Shown here piece by piece: positions 28,008 to 36,709 of a DNA stretch of 64,000 nucleotides. Location of the stretch: contig JAXLWB010000017.1 of the NCBI GenBank assembly GCA_046328715.1, positions 62,001 through 126,000 of the forward strand, given 5' to 3'. Both the position numbers and the translations under genes were made by a program. Each line of letters starts with the position of its first letter. Within the stretch, counting starts at the first letter, position 1. The notes below the pieces were generated by a model, which was given only the letters and a program-made list of their open reading frames with translations, was not told the DNA's origin and searched no databases. Source of the stretch: JAXLWB01 sp046328715. Lineage in GTDB: Bacteria; Chloroflexota; Anaerolineae; Caldilineales; Caldilineaceae.

Positions 28008-29426
28008 ATGTCTCTCCAACCCATAAAGCAAAGCAAGTGGACAAACTTTCCAGGAAATTACCGAGTTGCGGAAGTAAAAGAGATTGCAAAGTGGATTCTT
28101 CCAGGCGAAAGCGGTGTTGTAATCGGCGGTAGTGGTAGTGGCAAATCGAACATTGCCGGATATATCGCCAACCGCCCCGATGTTATAAATCAATATCTGC
28201 CTAAGTCCATTGATGATTATTACATCATCCACTTTGACGCCAATACGCTTCCCGTTGTCACTACGGTTGCCTTTTATCGCAGCCTTCTTTACACACTTGC
28301 TACCCTATTTGAATCCGATGACGAACTCACTGCTAAACTTTCTGCTATCGTTGAGAAAGCACAAAAGTCAGATGACTCGCTCTCCCAATACTTTGCACTC
28401 CAACAAGCGCACAAAGTGATACTCGCTTCATCGAATAAAAATATCGTCTGGCTTCTTGATCGTTTTGATAATTGCTGTACTGAACTTGATACTGGTGTGC
28501 TGAATAGCTTGCGTCACCTTCGCGACCAGTTCAAAGATCGGCTCTCGTATGTGGCGTTTACCCGTTTCCCATTATCACGCCTGCGCAATCCTCGCACCTA
28601 TAGCGAATTGTACGATCTCTTGATCATGCATACATGTTGGGTGGGTCCAATGACTTCGACTGATAGCAGATGGGTAGCGCATCAGGTTGAAATGCGCTAT
28701 TCACAGAAATTAGATGAATTTCAGATCAACACTTTGTTTCAGTTGTGTGGAGGTTCACCTACCTTCCTTAAACTAGCCTGTACGGCATTGGTTCAGGGTA
28801 AGTTGGAGAAGTCAGATCGCCCTAATGTTTGGCTGCTTAAATTACTCGAATTAGAATCGATACAGGAGAGCTGCCGCGAGCTTTGGGCAACTTTGTCGAC
28901 TGAAGAACAGTTAATTTTAAAGGAGTGTCTTTCGTCTTCAGAGAGCGATACACAAGAATCACAGCAGTCAAAACCGGTCTCAATCAATAGAAAACAGACA
29001 AACTATCTCGAAGGAATTGGAGTTCTAGATAGTCATCTTCACTTTCTCTCGCGCATATTTGAAGAATTTGTTCGCCGCCAAGGGGGACAAACCCCAGAAA
29101 ATATTAGTATTCAAAATCACATCGTCTACCGTGGCTCTTTACCTCTTACAGAACAGCCTACACCTACCGAATTTCGTGTGTTAGAGTGTTTACTATTTTA
29201 TACTGATGCTGGGTATGCCAATTTTACACAACTCTATCGATATGTCTACCCACATGAAAAACTTGAATCAAACGACATCCAACATGACATGAAGCAGAAG
29301 CTTGCGCAGCAAGTGGGTCGATTGAACAAAAAACTGACTAAAGGATTAGAACCAGAATGGGAGTATGTTCAAAATCGACGCACAGCAGGCTATCAATTAG
29401 TACAGCCATCACCCGCAGCAAATTGA
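28008..29426 (+). CDS. STAND/AAA-like NTPase with C-terminal OmpR-type winged-helix domain
   Basis: 472 residues. Walker A is GGSGSGKS (40-47) and Walker B NIVWLLDRFD (145-154); an FTRFPLSRLRN segment (184-194) is a likely sensor region. A helical middle section follows. Residues about 375-466 form an OmpR/PhoB-type winged helix (TPTEFRVLECLLFY ... RLNKKLTKG ... NRRTAGYQLV), although no receiver domain is present. Such proteins use nucleotide switching to control transcription or assembly. It is divergent from the kinase-receptor, and the 292-bp shared region carries direct repeats and a palindrome. Ribosome site AAAGG lies 9 nt before the ATG. No TPR or other repeat domain is visible. Confidence 0.82.
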   Translation: MSLQPIKQSKWTNFPGNYRVAEVKEIAKWILPGESGVVIGGSGSGKSNIAGYIANRPDVINQYLPKSIDDYYIIHFDANTLPVVTTVAFYRSLLYTLATLFESDDELTAKLSAIVEKAQKSDDSLSQYFALQQAHKVILASSNKNIVWLLDRFDNCCTELDTGVLNSLRHLRDQFKDRLSYVAFTRFPLSRLRNPRTYSELYDLLIMHTCWVGPMTSTDSRWVAHQVEMRYSQKLDEFQINTLFQLCGGSPTFLKLACTALVQGKLEKSDRPNVWLLKLLELESIQESCRELWATLSTEEQLILKECLSSSESDTQESQQSKPVSINRKQTNYLEGIGVLDSHLHFLSRIFEEFVRRQGGQTPENISIQNHIVYRGSLPLTEQPTPTEFRVLECLLFYTDAGYANFTQLYRYVYPHEKLESNDIQHDMKQKLAQQVGRLNKKLTKGLEPEWEYVQNRRTAGYQLVQPSPAAN

Positions 29427-29569
29427 TTAAAGTTTGCGAAGTACCTTTACCCACTTGCTTGCGACTTTCTTGCTCATCTAAAAATTTCATAAAAGCTTGG
29501 TTAGCGCGGGCGATGGCGATTTCATCGGTTAGTTCATACCTATCACCTGCATAGAATGCATGAGACGAT

Positions 29570-29866
29570 TCATCTTCTCATTGCATGTTGTACGACATAC
29601 TCTCGTAAAACTTGATTAATGCGTGTCTGGTATCCTCTCCCATTCTCGTTCTCGCTTTGCTCTTTAAACCAGGCGATCACGTCTGCATCCAGCCGCAGCG
29701 TAATTTGCTGTTTGACCGGGCGATAGAACAGACCACGTTGGGCACCGCTCCAATCTGTGATCTCTGGAATATCGCTGGTGTCGATTTGGTCTTCAGGTAG
29801 GGCGTCCAATTCTCTCAGCATTGCCTCTTGTTCTGAGCTAAGTTTTCTAAAGGTTGTCTTCTTCAT
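29570..29866 (-). CDS. brnA: BrnA-family antitoxin, apparently without BrnT
   Basis: 98 residues from the ATG at 29866 (GGAGAG, 6-nt spacing). Family marks are PEDQIDTSDIPE, RGLFYRPVKQQITLRLDADVIAWFK and GRGYQTRINQVLREYV, a ribbon-helix-helix type DNA-binding C-terminus. BrnA normally neutralises the RelE-fold RNase BrnT and represses the shared operon, with brnT directly upstream. Here only 115 bp separates its start from the stop of the giant lamin-tail gene, and no BrnT frame is present on either side. It may be an orphan that acts in trans or a remnant of a lost module. Confidence 0.85.
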   Translation of the reverse strand: MKKTTFRKLSSEQEAMLRELDALPEDQIDTSDIPEITDWSGAQRGLFYRPVKQQITLRLDADVIAWFKEQSENENGRGYQTRINQVLREYVVQHAMRR

Positions 29867-29981
29867 ACAGTTCTCTCCAAATCGTTTATCTGTAGTTACA
29901 ATTGTGTAACTACAGTATTGATTTGTCAAGCGACTGCAAAAACTTAGCGCAAGAAAGTATCTTGCTTTACAGTGCTTTGCC

Positions 29982-32900
29982 TCATTGCTTCACCTTCTTC
30001 AAATCACTTTGATATCTCACTAGTACTCGATACCCCCCATTCCAGGGATGATTTGCAGCAAATTGGCTGACCACGCCTGTCACCTCGTAGATTTCACCCA
30101 CTTTGACATAGGGTCGTTTCCAGGGCAGGGTCGTGCGGATGGTCACGCGCACAGGTTCGGCGCTGGGATTGTTCAGGTCTTGCAGGAAGATGCTGTCGCT
30201 CTGCCAGCCGGTGACTGCGCCGCGGAAGGTCACCAGACGTCCTTCTAGCGATTCGTTGATTTGGGAAGGATTGACAGGCAAGGGTTGCAGGGGTGACAGT
30301 GGCTCAATCTTCCACAGATAATCCGGGTTTTCAACCTGCAACTCCATCTCACCGCGGAAGGTTTTGAGAAAGCCGCGCAGCAGTACGTAATCTCCTTCTT
30401 GCAAGGGTGGGAATTCGCCCTTGCGCAAGTAGACCTGGATGCCAATCCCCGCAGTCACACCATCCTCGGTGGGATCAGCGACATAGATGACGTTGTCCAG
30501 CAGGCCGGATGGAACAGTCACCCTTGCACGGAATTCTACCCAAACATCCAAACCAAAGCGCTTGGCAAAGGCTACGGAGGCAGGTGTGCCGCCTGCCTGA
30601 CCGTTGGTCGATTCAAAATCAGGAGCCTTGCCGCCAGGCAAAGCTGGATCATGATCTTCAGGGGGTGGAGGCGGGATAGGCGTTGCAGTAGGAGGCGGCC
30701 CCTGTAAGACCACCAGTGGAGCCGTTACTACAAAGTCGCCATCAGCTTGTAGGGCTACGGCATAGATCACTGTTCCCGGAGTCAGTGCCAGATCAATCGA
30801 CCATCGACCATCGGCTGGCGGCGTGTCGAGTTGGCGAAGCGGCTTGTTGTCTTGCCAGATAGCGACGCTAGCCATCTGACCGCTCCGGTCACCGACCTGC
30901 ACGGCCAGTCGCACATTGCCAGAGAGAATGGTTTCGCCCATCCAATGGCGTTGACCATTTGCGTCTTCGGCTTGCAAGGTAAGCCAGAAGCCAGCCGCGC
31001 TGGTCAACCATCCTCGATGAGCGGCGATGGCTTGATTCAACGTGGTTGGATCGACTGAAGGAACCAACAGGCCAGTGTAGCGTGGGGCTGGGTTGAGGCC
31101 GCTGGGCAAGGGCGGATTGCTGTTACCGGCTGGCAGCAGTGGTCCACTTGCCTTCCATTGTTTGACCAGTTGATTGGCGTCGGCGGGCAGATCAATTTTG
31201 TCGCCGGCGAAGGCATCAATGACTTCAGCCGCAGGCGCAGCAGAGGTCAACCACTGCGCTGACCCTTGTTGTGCGGCCAAAGCATTCAAGAAAGCAACAG
31301 TATCGCTGATCGCCAGGCTCGACTGATTGTAGACGATGGCACTATCGTCGCTTCCTTGCCAGTGCCAGGCAGAAAGGGAAACGATCCCATCGGGCAGCAG
31401 GATCGGCGCTACCCATTCGGGATCGGCAATAGCGGCAAAGTCAAGGCCAGCCACATTGGCAGCCGCCAGTAGATAGTGTGGCGGAACCGTGCCAGCGCTG
31501 GAAAAGTTGCTCTGCGCACCCAATGTACCCCAAACAGCCATCAACCCATTATCCAGTTGCGGATGATCGTGACTTGTCGTGGTAGGAAGGGACTGCCGAT
31601 CGAGTGGATTGGCGGGAGCGATCATAAAACGGTGGCGGACATCGCTGACTGTTGGAAAGTCTGCGCCAGGGACACGCTGCAAGGAGAAGCCGGTAGTGGT
31701 GCGCAGTGAGCCGCTCAAACCTAAGAGGGCGTATTCACCATTGCCAAAGGCGACTGCGTCAGCCAGCATACCTTCTGGATCGATCAACACGACTTCATCC
31801 CCGCTATCACTGAGCGAAAGCGAGCCGTGAGCATATTCCTTGGCCTTCTCCAGATTGGGCGTGCCATCATCGGCATTATCACTTTCGCCGTCAGCCTGTT
31901 GCCCCCACTGTTCTCGAAAGGTGAGGCCGTTGCGGGCAAAGATAAAGAGGTCGCCTGGAGCAAGCTGTTGGTCGGCGGGCAAACGATAGAGTCCCTCACC
32001 ATCGCCGACCTGCTCGGCATCGCCCACTAGCCAGCCGCTCAGATTCACAGACTCCTGGCTGTGGTTGTAGAGCACGATGTACTCGGCGTCGCTACCGCGA
32101 TAATTTACTTCTTCGATCCAGAGTGGACTGTTGCCATCGCCGATTGGCCAGGGACTGTCGATGGGCGTGGCAGTTGTGCTGGCGGTCGGTGTTGCCGTCG
32201 GCAGCGGCGATGGCTCGTATCTAGTTTTGGGCGTCCCCAAATCACCGCTGGAGCCAGGCCACAGTTGCCAGGCAAGCAGCCATTGACCCGATGCATCAAA
32301 GGTGCTGCGTTCATAGCTGATGCCAGCTTTGGGTTTGAGCATCGTTCCCCAAATTACCCGATCCACCTCGCGTCCGTCGGGGGCAAGGAGCAGGATTTCA
32401 TCGGCGCTATTGGACATGGTGAACTTAGCGTAGACTTCATCCACGACCACACCACCGTTGACAGATGAATCGTTGTTGCGCCCCAAGATCAGATAACTGC
32501 CAGCCGCGATGATAAGATCGCTCGAAATGGCGTAGTGATCGGTTCCCAGATCAGCGATGGCCCAGCCACGCAGGTTGACGGGTGAATCACCTGCGTTGTA
32601 GAGTTCAACCCATTCACCCAGCCCATCGCTGACAGCCTTAGGGTCAGCCAGAAACTCCGAGATGAAGATCGAAGGAAGCACTGCCGAAGTCGGCGTTGGC
32701 GTCGCTGTGGGCAATGGCACGATGTAGCTGCCACCTGGCGTCCCCCAATCACTAGCCGAACCGGGCCAGCGATTGGTGGCTATAGTCCAAGCACCATCGT
32801 TGCCAAAGGCAGTGCGTTCTAGACTTTTGCCAGCCACGATAGACAAGCCTGAGCCCCATTCAACGCGGTCAACCTCCTGATTATTGGGAGCAAGCAGCAG

Positions 32901-35900
32901 AACCTCATCGGCGCTGTTCGCCATGCTAAAATGGGTGTATGTATAGGCCAGGGTGACGCCGCCATTCACTGTGATATCGCCATTGCGACCGAGCAGCAGA
33001 TAGCCGCCCGTTGGGATGATCAAGTCGGTTGCGATGGTATGTCGGTCTGTCCCTAGATCGGCAATCGTCCAGCCATTCAGGTTAACGTCCGCTTCGCTTG
33101 CGTTGAAGAGTTCAATCCACTCGCCATCGCTATCATTCACGGCTTTGGGATCGGCCAGGAACTCGGAGATGTAAATTTTGGGTAAGGGACCAACAGTCGG
33201 CGTTGGTGTCAGCACGGGAGGCTGATAGGCAGAAGACGGTGTGCCAAAGTCGCCAGATGAACCAGGCCAAGCGCTGATAGCATTCACCCACTGTGCAGGC
33301 CCGCTAAAACTCGTTCGTTCCAAACTTTTTCCAGCAGCGGGCTTGATCGTGTCACCCCACACCACCCGATCCGCCTCACGCCCATCTGGTGCCAGGAGCA
33401 GGATTTCATCGGCGCTATTGGCCATGCTGAACTTGCTATAAACCAGGTCGACCTGCACGCCACCGTTGAGCGCAGGATCGCCATTGCGCCCTAAAACCAC
33501 GTAACCACCAGCAGGAATCATCAACTCGCTTGTGATGGTAAAATGATCGGTTCCCAGATCGGTAATGGCCCAGCCGTTCAGGTTTACAGGAGCGGCGCCG
33601 GCGTTATAGAGTTCAATCCATTCACCGTTGCTGTCGCTCACGGCTTTGGGATCAGCGAGGAACTCAGAGATGAAGATTGAAGGTAGCGGCCCCGTAGTTA
33701 GCGTTGGGGTTGGTAATTCGATGAAGGTCGCTGTGGCGGGTGGGGTGGGTGACACTGGTGTATAGGCACCATGTGGCGTGCCCAAATCGCCGAGCGAACC
33801 AGGCCAGGCAGTTGTACCCAAGGCCCAGGTCGCTGCCGAGGTTAGCGTAGTGCGTTCGACGCTGTGACCCGCTTGCAGTTTAAGCGACTGACCAATCAAC
33901 AGTTGACTGCTCCAGGCGACTGCATCGACTTCACTGCCATCGGCGGCATAGAGCACAATTTCATCAGTGCTATTCGAAAGTGTGAAATTGGTGTAAACCA
34001 GATCGACCAGAACGCCGCCGTTTTCGGTAATAACATTGCTGCGTCCTAGGATCACATAGCTACCGGGTAATACAGTCAAATCTGTGGCAACGGTAAAGCT
34101 ATCTCGATTGCGGTCAGCTAGACGCCAGCCGCGCAGATTGACCGCGCCTTCACCCACATTCAGCAGTTCGACCCATTCGCCTTTGCTGTCGCTGACGGCC
34201 TTTGGGTCGGCCAGAAATTCGCTGATCAGTATTTGCGGGATGGGTGTAGGGGTAGTTGAGGTTGACGTTGGCGACTCTGTCGCTGTAGCTATCGGCGTAA
34301 CAGTTGCGATGGGTGTATACGCTGAGGCTGGACTGCCAAAGTCGCCAAAAGATCCCGGCCAGGCGGCGCTGGCCGTTACCCATTGCGCCGGTATAAAAGA
34401 GGCTCGCTCCAGGCTTTTGCCCGCAGTGACCTTGAGATCGCCGCCCCAAACCACTCGGTCAACTTCAGTTGCATCAGGTGCCAACAACAAAATCTCATCG
34501 CTGCTGTTAGCAAGTGTGAACCCAGTGTAGATCAGATCGACTACGACGCCACCGTTCAATGTTGGTGACAGGTTGCGCCCCAAAACGAGGTAACCGCCAG
34601 GCTGAATCATGAGATCAACCGCAATCGTGAAATGTTCACTCCCCAGGTCGGCCAGACTCCAGCCATGTAAGTTGACCACATAGGTTTCCGCGTTGTAAAG
34701 CTCGACCCATTCACCATTGGTGTCGCTCACCGCCTTGGGATCAGCCAAGAACTCTGAGATATAAATCTGAGGGTTAGGCGTGGTCGGGACAGTTTCAGTA
34801 GGAGTTGACGTTGCCAGAACCGTGACAGTAGCCGTTGGTGTGGGTGAAGTGTACCATGAACCTGGCGTGCCCCAATCCCCTGCCGAACCGGGCCAGGGTG
34901 ACGTGGCTAGAGACCAGACAGGCGGCGTGTCCAAGTTGCTGCGTTCGACGCTTTTGCCGGCTGTAATCTTGATAGAAGTGCCAGCAATCACGCCGCTGCT
35001 CCACTCTACTCGCTCCATCTCGCGTCCATCTGGGGCTAACAGCACAATTGCATCATTGGCGTTGGCTAACGAAAAACCAGTGTAGACCAGATCGGCGACT
35101 ACGTACCCGTTGACGGATGTGTCTCCATTACGCGCTAATACCACATAATCCCCTGGCATGATCACCAGATCCACACCAATGGTATAGGACTCGCCGCCCG
35201 TTTTACCATCTGTAATGCGCCAACCACGCAGATCGACTGCGCTGCTGCCAGCATTGACGAGTTCAACCCATTCACCTACGGTGTCGTTTACAGCTTTGGG
35301 ATCAGCCAGGAATTCGCTGATCAGTACTTTGGGCAACGGTGTTGGAGTAGAAGTTTCGGTGAAGGTCGCTGTTTCTGTCGGCGTTCCGACAACAGGGGTA
35401 GCAGTAGGAGTTGGAGTAACAGTTTCCGTAGGCGTTTCACTGTTTGCAATCGTTGGCGTTGCGGTCATCGTGGCGGTCGGGGTTGGCGCAATGTAGGCGT
35501 CTCCGGGCGTTCCCCAATCTCCTGCAGAGCCAACCCAGGGCGAGGTAGCCAAGGTCCAGAGCGCAGGTATAGCCAAGTTGATGCGTTCAATACTCTTGCC
35601 AGGAGTAATATGCACAGAAGTGCCAGCGACAGTGCCATTGCTCCAACTGACCCGATCCACCTCACTGCCATTTGAAGCGATCAGTACAATCGCATCGCTG
35701 GGATTGGCCAGCGTAAACCTTGAGTAGACGACATCGGTGATGACTCCACCATTAGCACTAATTGTGCCATTACGCGCCAAGACCACGTAGTCTCCTGGCA
35801 TCATGACAAGATCAACGCCGATGGTATAGAACTCTCCGCCGCTTATGCCGTCGGTGAGTTGCCAGCCGCGTAGGTCGACTGCTGTGCTGCCAGCATTCAC

Positions 35901-36617
35901 CAACTCGATCCATTCGCCTACCGTGTCACTTACTGCTTGCGGATCGACCATAAATTCACTGATCAGCACGTTGGGCAGAGGCGTCGGCATCGAAGTTTCG
36001 GTAAAAGTTGGGGTCGGAGTTGTGGTTTCTGTGGGCAAGGGTGTGATGGTATCTGTAGAAGTTGCGCTAGCGAGCAGAGTTGGAGTTTCGCTTGGCGTGG
36101 TTGTCACGGTTGCGGTGTCCGTGGGTAGCAACGGAGTTGGCGTAGTTGTTTCTGTCAAAGTGTCGAGGGCTGTAGCAGTGACAGTCGCTGTTTCAGTAGG
36201 AGTATCGATAAGGTTTGGGGCGGTGGTAAAGGTTGCAGCGGAAGTTTCGGTAGCCGTGCTGGTTGTTGTATCCGTAGCGGTGGGCATGGGCGTGGACACG
36301 ACGGTCGCAGTTTCCGTGGCAGTCACCGTCGGTGTTTCGGTGGCTAATGGCGTCACTGTGGGTGAAGGCGCAATTGACGTTTCAGTTGCTGTTTCGGTCG
36401 GTGTTTCCGTTACTGTTTCTGTTAGCACAAGAGTCTCACTGGGCGTTTCCGTAGGCGAGACAGTAGATTGCGCATGTGACTTGCTGATCAGGAGCAACAG
36501 CAAGGTCAAAAGAATGGAAAGTACGAGCAGCAGGCGAAATTGCCAACGTGCATTGATGTTGTGGCCAGTAGAGTGCTGGTCACCTTTTTGCTGTGAAATA
36601 AAATTAACTGGGGGCAT
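29982..36617 (-). CDS. Giant multi-lamin-tail-domain secreted protein with OB-fold C-terminus
   Basis: About 2,211 residues from the ATG at 36617; a TTG at 36638 adds seven residues and I find no ribosome site for either. A signal/anchor helix is followed by ~160 residues of Thr/Pro/Glu-rich linker. Seven close lamin-tail domains follow (each opening ISEFLADPKAV...GEWVEL and ending WPGSxGDxGTP), separated by TP linkers, then a divergent eighth (WIEEVNYRGSDAEYIVLYN). Next comes a region resembling a PHP domain that has lost its metal ligands (GLDFAAIADPEW where I-T-D-H-D is usual). The end is a pair of OB-type folds. Lamin-tail and OB domains often accompany secreted nucleases, but no nuclease motif is visible. 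comEC is divergent. Confidence 0.82.
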   Translation of the reverse strand: MPPVNFISQQKGDQHSTGHNINARWQFRLLLVLSILLTLLLLLISKSHAQSTVSPTETPSETLVLTETVTETPTETATETSIAPSPTVTPLATETPTVTATETATVVSTPMPTATDTTTSTATETSAATFTTAPNLIDTPTETATVTATALDTLTETTTPTPLLPTDTATVTTTPSETPTLLASATSTDTITPLPTETTTPTPTFTETSMPTPLPNVLISEFMVDPQAVSDTVGEWIELVNAGSTAVDLRGWQLTDGISGGEFYTIGVDLVMMPGDYVVLARNGTISANGGVITDVVYSRFTLANPSDAIVLIASNGSEVDRVSWSNGTVAGTSVHITPGKSIERINLAIPALWTLATSPWVGSAGDWGTPGDAYIAPTPTATMTATPTIANSETPTETVTPTPTATPVVGTPTETATFTETSTPTPLPKVLISEFLADPKAVNDTVGEWVELVNAGSSAVDLRGWRITDGKTGGESYTIGVDLVIMPGDYVVLARNGDTSVNGYVVADLVYTGFSLANANDAIVLLAPDGREMERVEWSSGVIAGTSIKITAGKSVERSNLDTPPVWSLATSPWPGSAGDWGTPGSWYTSPTPTATVTVLATSTPTETVPTTPNPQIYISEFLADPKAVSDTNGEWVELYNAETYVVNLHGWSLADLGSEHFTIAVDLMIQPGGYLVLGRNLSPTLNGGVVVDLIYTGFTLANSSDEILLLAPDATEVDRVVWGGDLKVTAGKSLERASFIPAQWVTASAAWPGSFGDFGSPASAYTPIATVTPIATATESPTSTSTTPTPIPQILISEFLADPKAVSDSKGEWVELLNVGEGAVNLRGWRLADRNRDSFTVATDLTVLPGSYVILGRSNVITENGGVLVDLVYTNFTLSNSTDEIVLYAADGSEVDAVAWSSQLLIGQSLKLQAGHSVERTTLTSAATWALGTTAWPGSLGDLGTPHGAYTPVSPTPPATATFIELPTPTLTTGPLPSIFISEFLADPKAVSDSNGEWIELYNAGAAPVNLNGWAITDLGTDHFTITSELMIPAGGYVVLGRNGDPALNGGVQVDLVYSKFSMANSADEILLLAPDGREADRVVWGDTIKPAAGKSLERTSFSGPAQWVNAISAWPGSSGDFGTPSSAYQPPVLTPTPTVGPLPKIYISEFLADPKAVNDSDGEWIELFNASEADVNLNGWTIADLGTDRHTIATDLIIPTGGYLLLGRNGDITVNGGVTLAYTYTHFSMANSADEVLLLAPNNQEVDRVEWGSGLSIVAGKSLERTAFGNDGAWTIATNRWPGSASDWGTPGGSYIVPLPTATPTPTSAVLPSIFISEFLADPKAVSDGLGEWVELYNAGDSPVNLRGWAIADLGTDHYAISSDLIIAAGSYLILGRNNDSSVNGGVVVDEVYAKFTMSNSADEILLLAPDGREVDRVIWGTMLKPKAGISYERSTFDASGQWLLAWQLWPGSSGDLGTPKTRYEPSPLPTATPTASTTATPIDSPWPIGDGNSPLWIEEVNYRGSDAEYIVLYNHSQESVNLSGWLVGDAEQVGDGEGLYRLPADQQLAPGDLFIFARNGLTFREQWGQQADGESDNADDGTPNLEKAKEYAHGSLSLSDSGDEVVLIDPEGMLADAVAFGNGEYALLGLSGSLRTTTGFSLQRVPGADFPTVSDVRHRFMIAPANPLDRQSLPTTTSHDHPQLDNGLMAVWGTLGAQSNFSSAGTVPPHYLLAAANVAGLDFAAIADPEWVAPILLPDGIVSLSAWHWQGSDDSAIVYNQSSLAISDTVAFLNALAAQQGSAQWLTSAAPAAEVIDAFAGDKIDLPADANQLVKQWKASGPLLPAGNSNPPLPSGLNPAPRYTGLLVPSVDPTTLNQAIAAHRGWLTSAAGFWLTLQAEDANGQRHWMGETILSGNVRLAVQVGDRSGQMASVAIWQDNKPLRQLDTPPADGRWSIDLALTPGTVIYAVALQADGDFVVTAPLVVLQGPPPTATPIPPPPPEDHDPALPGGKAPDFESTNGQAGGTPASVAFAKRFGLDVWVEFRARVTVPSGLLDNVIYVADPTEDGVTAGIGIQVYLRKGEFPPLQEGDYVLLRGFLKTFRGEMELQVENPDYLWKIEPLSPLQPLPVNPSQINESLEGRLVTFRGAVTGWQSDSIFLQDLNNPSAEPVRVTIRTTLPWKRPYVKVGEIYEVTGVVSQFAANHPWNGGYRVLVRYQSDLKKVKQ

Positions 36618-36670
36618 ACGACATTTTGTGCAGTTCAAATGAAATTAGATTACATTATTGTAAATTCCGT

Positions 36671-36699
36671 TTGGCAAACTTCGCAAGTTTAAGTAAGAT
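36671..36699 (+). promoter_or_regulatory. Predicted comEC promoter
   Basis: TTGGCA (36671-36676), a 17-bp spacer and TAAGAT (36694-36699), with the ATG 10 nt after the -10 box and no Shine-Dalgarno sequence. This places transcription start at or just before the start codon. Confidence 0.6.
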
Positions 36700-36709
36700 A
36701 AATTAACAA

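Noticed and set aside
29400..29568. Open minus-strand frame after brnA (YELTDEIAIARANQAFMKFL...)
   Set aside because: It has no start codon, begins after a stop and runs into the 3' end of the NTPase gene. It may be a remnant but matches no toxin family I recognise.
31700..36000. Tandem ~700-bp DNA repeats considered as a possible CRISPR or satellite array
   Set aside because: The period corresponds to coding repeats of lamin-tail domains in one continuous frame.
35845..36642. Long + strand open frame of Val/Ser repeats opposite the lamin-tail gene
   Set aside because: It is the antisense shadow of the TP-rich linker codons and has no start signal or domain.
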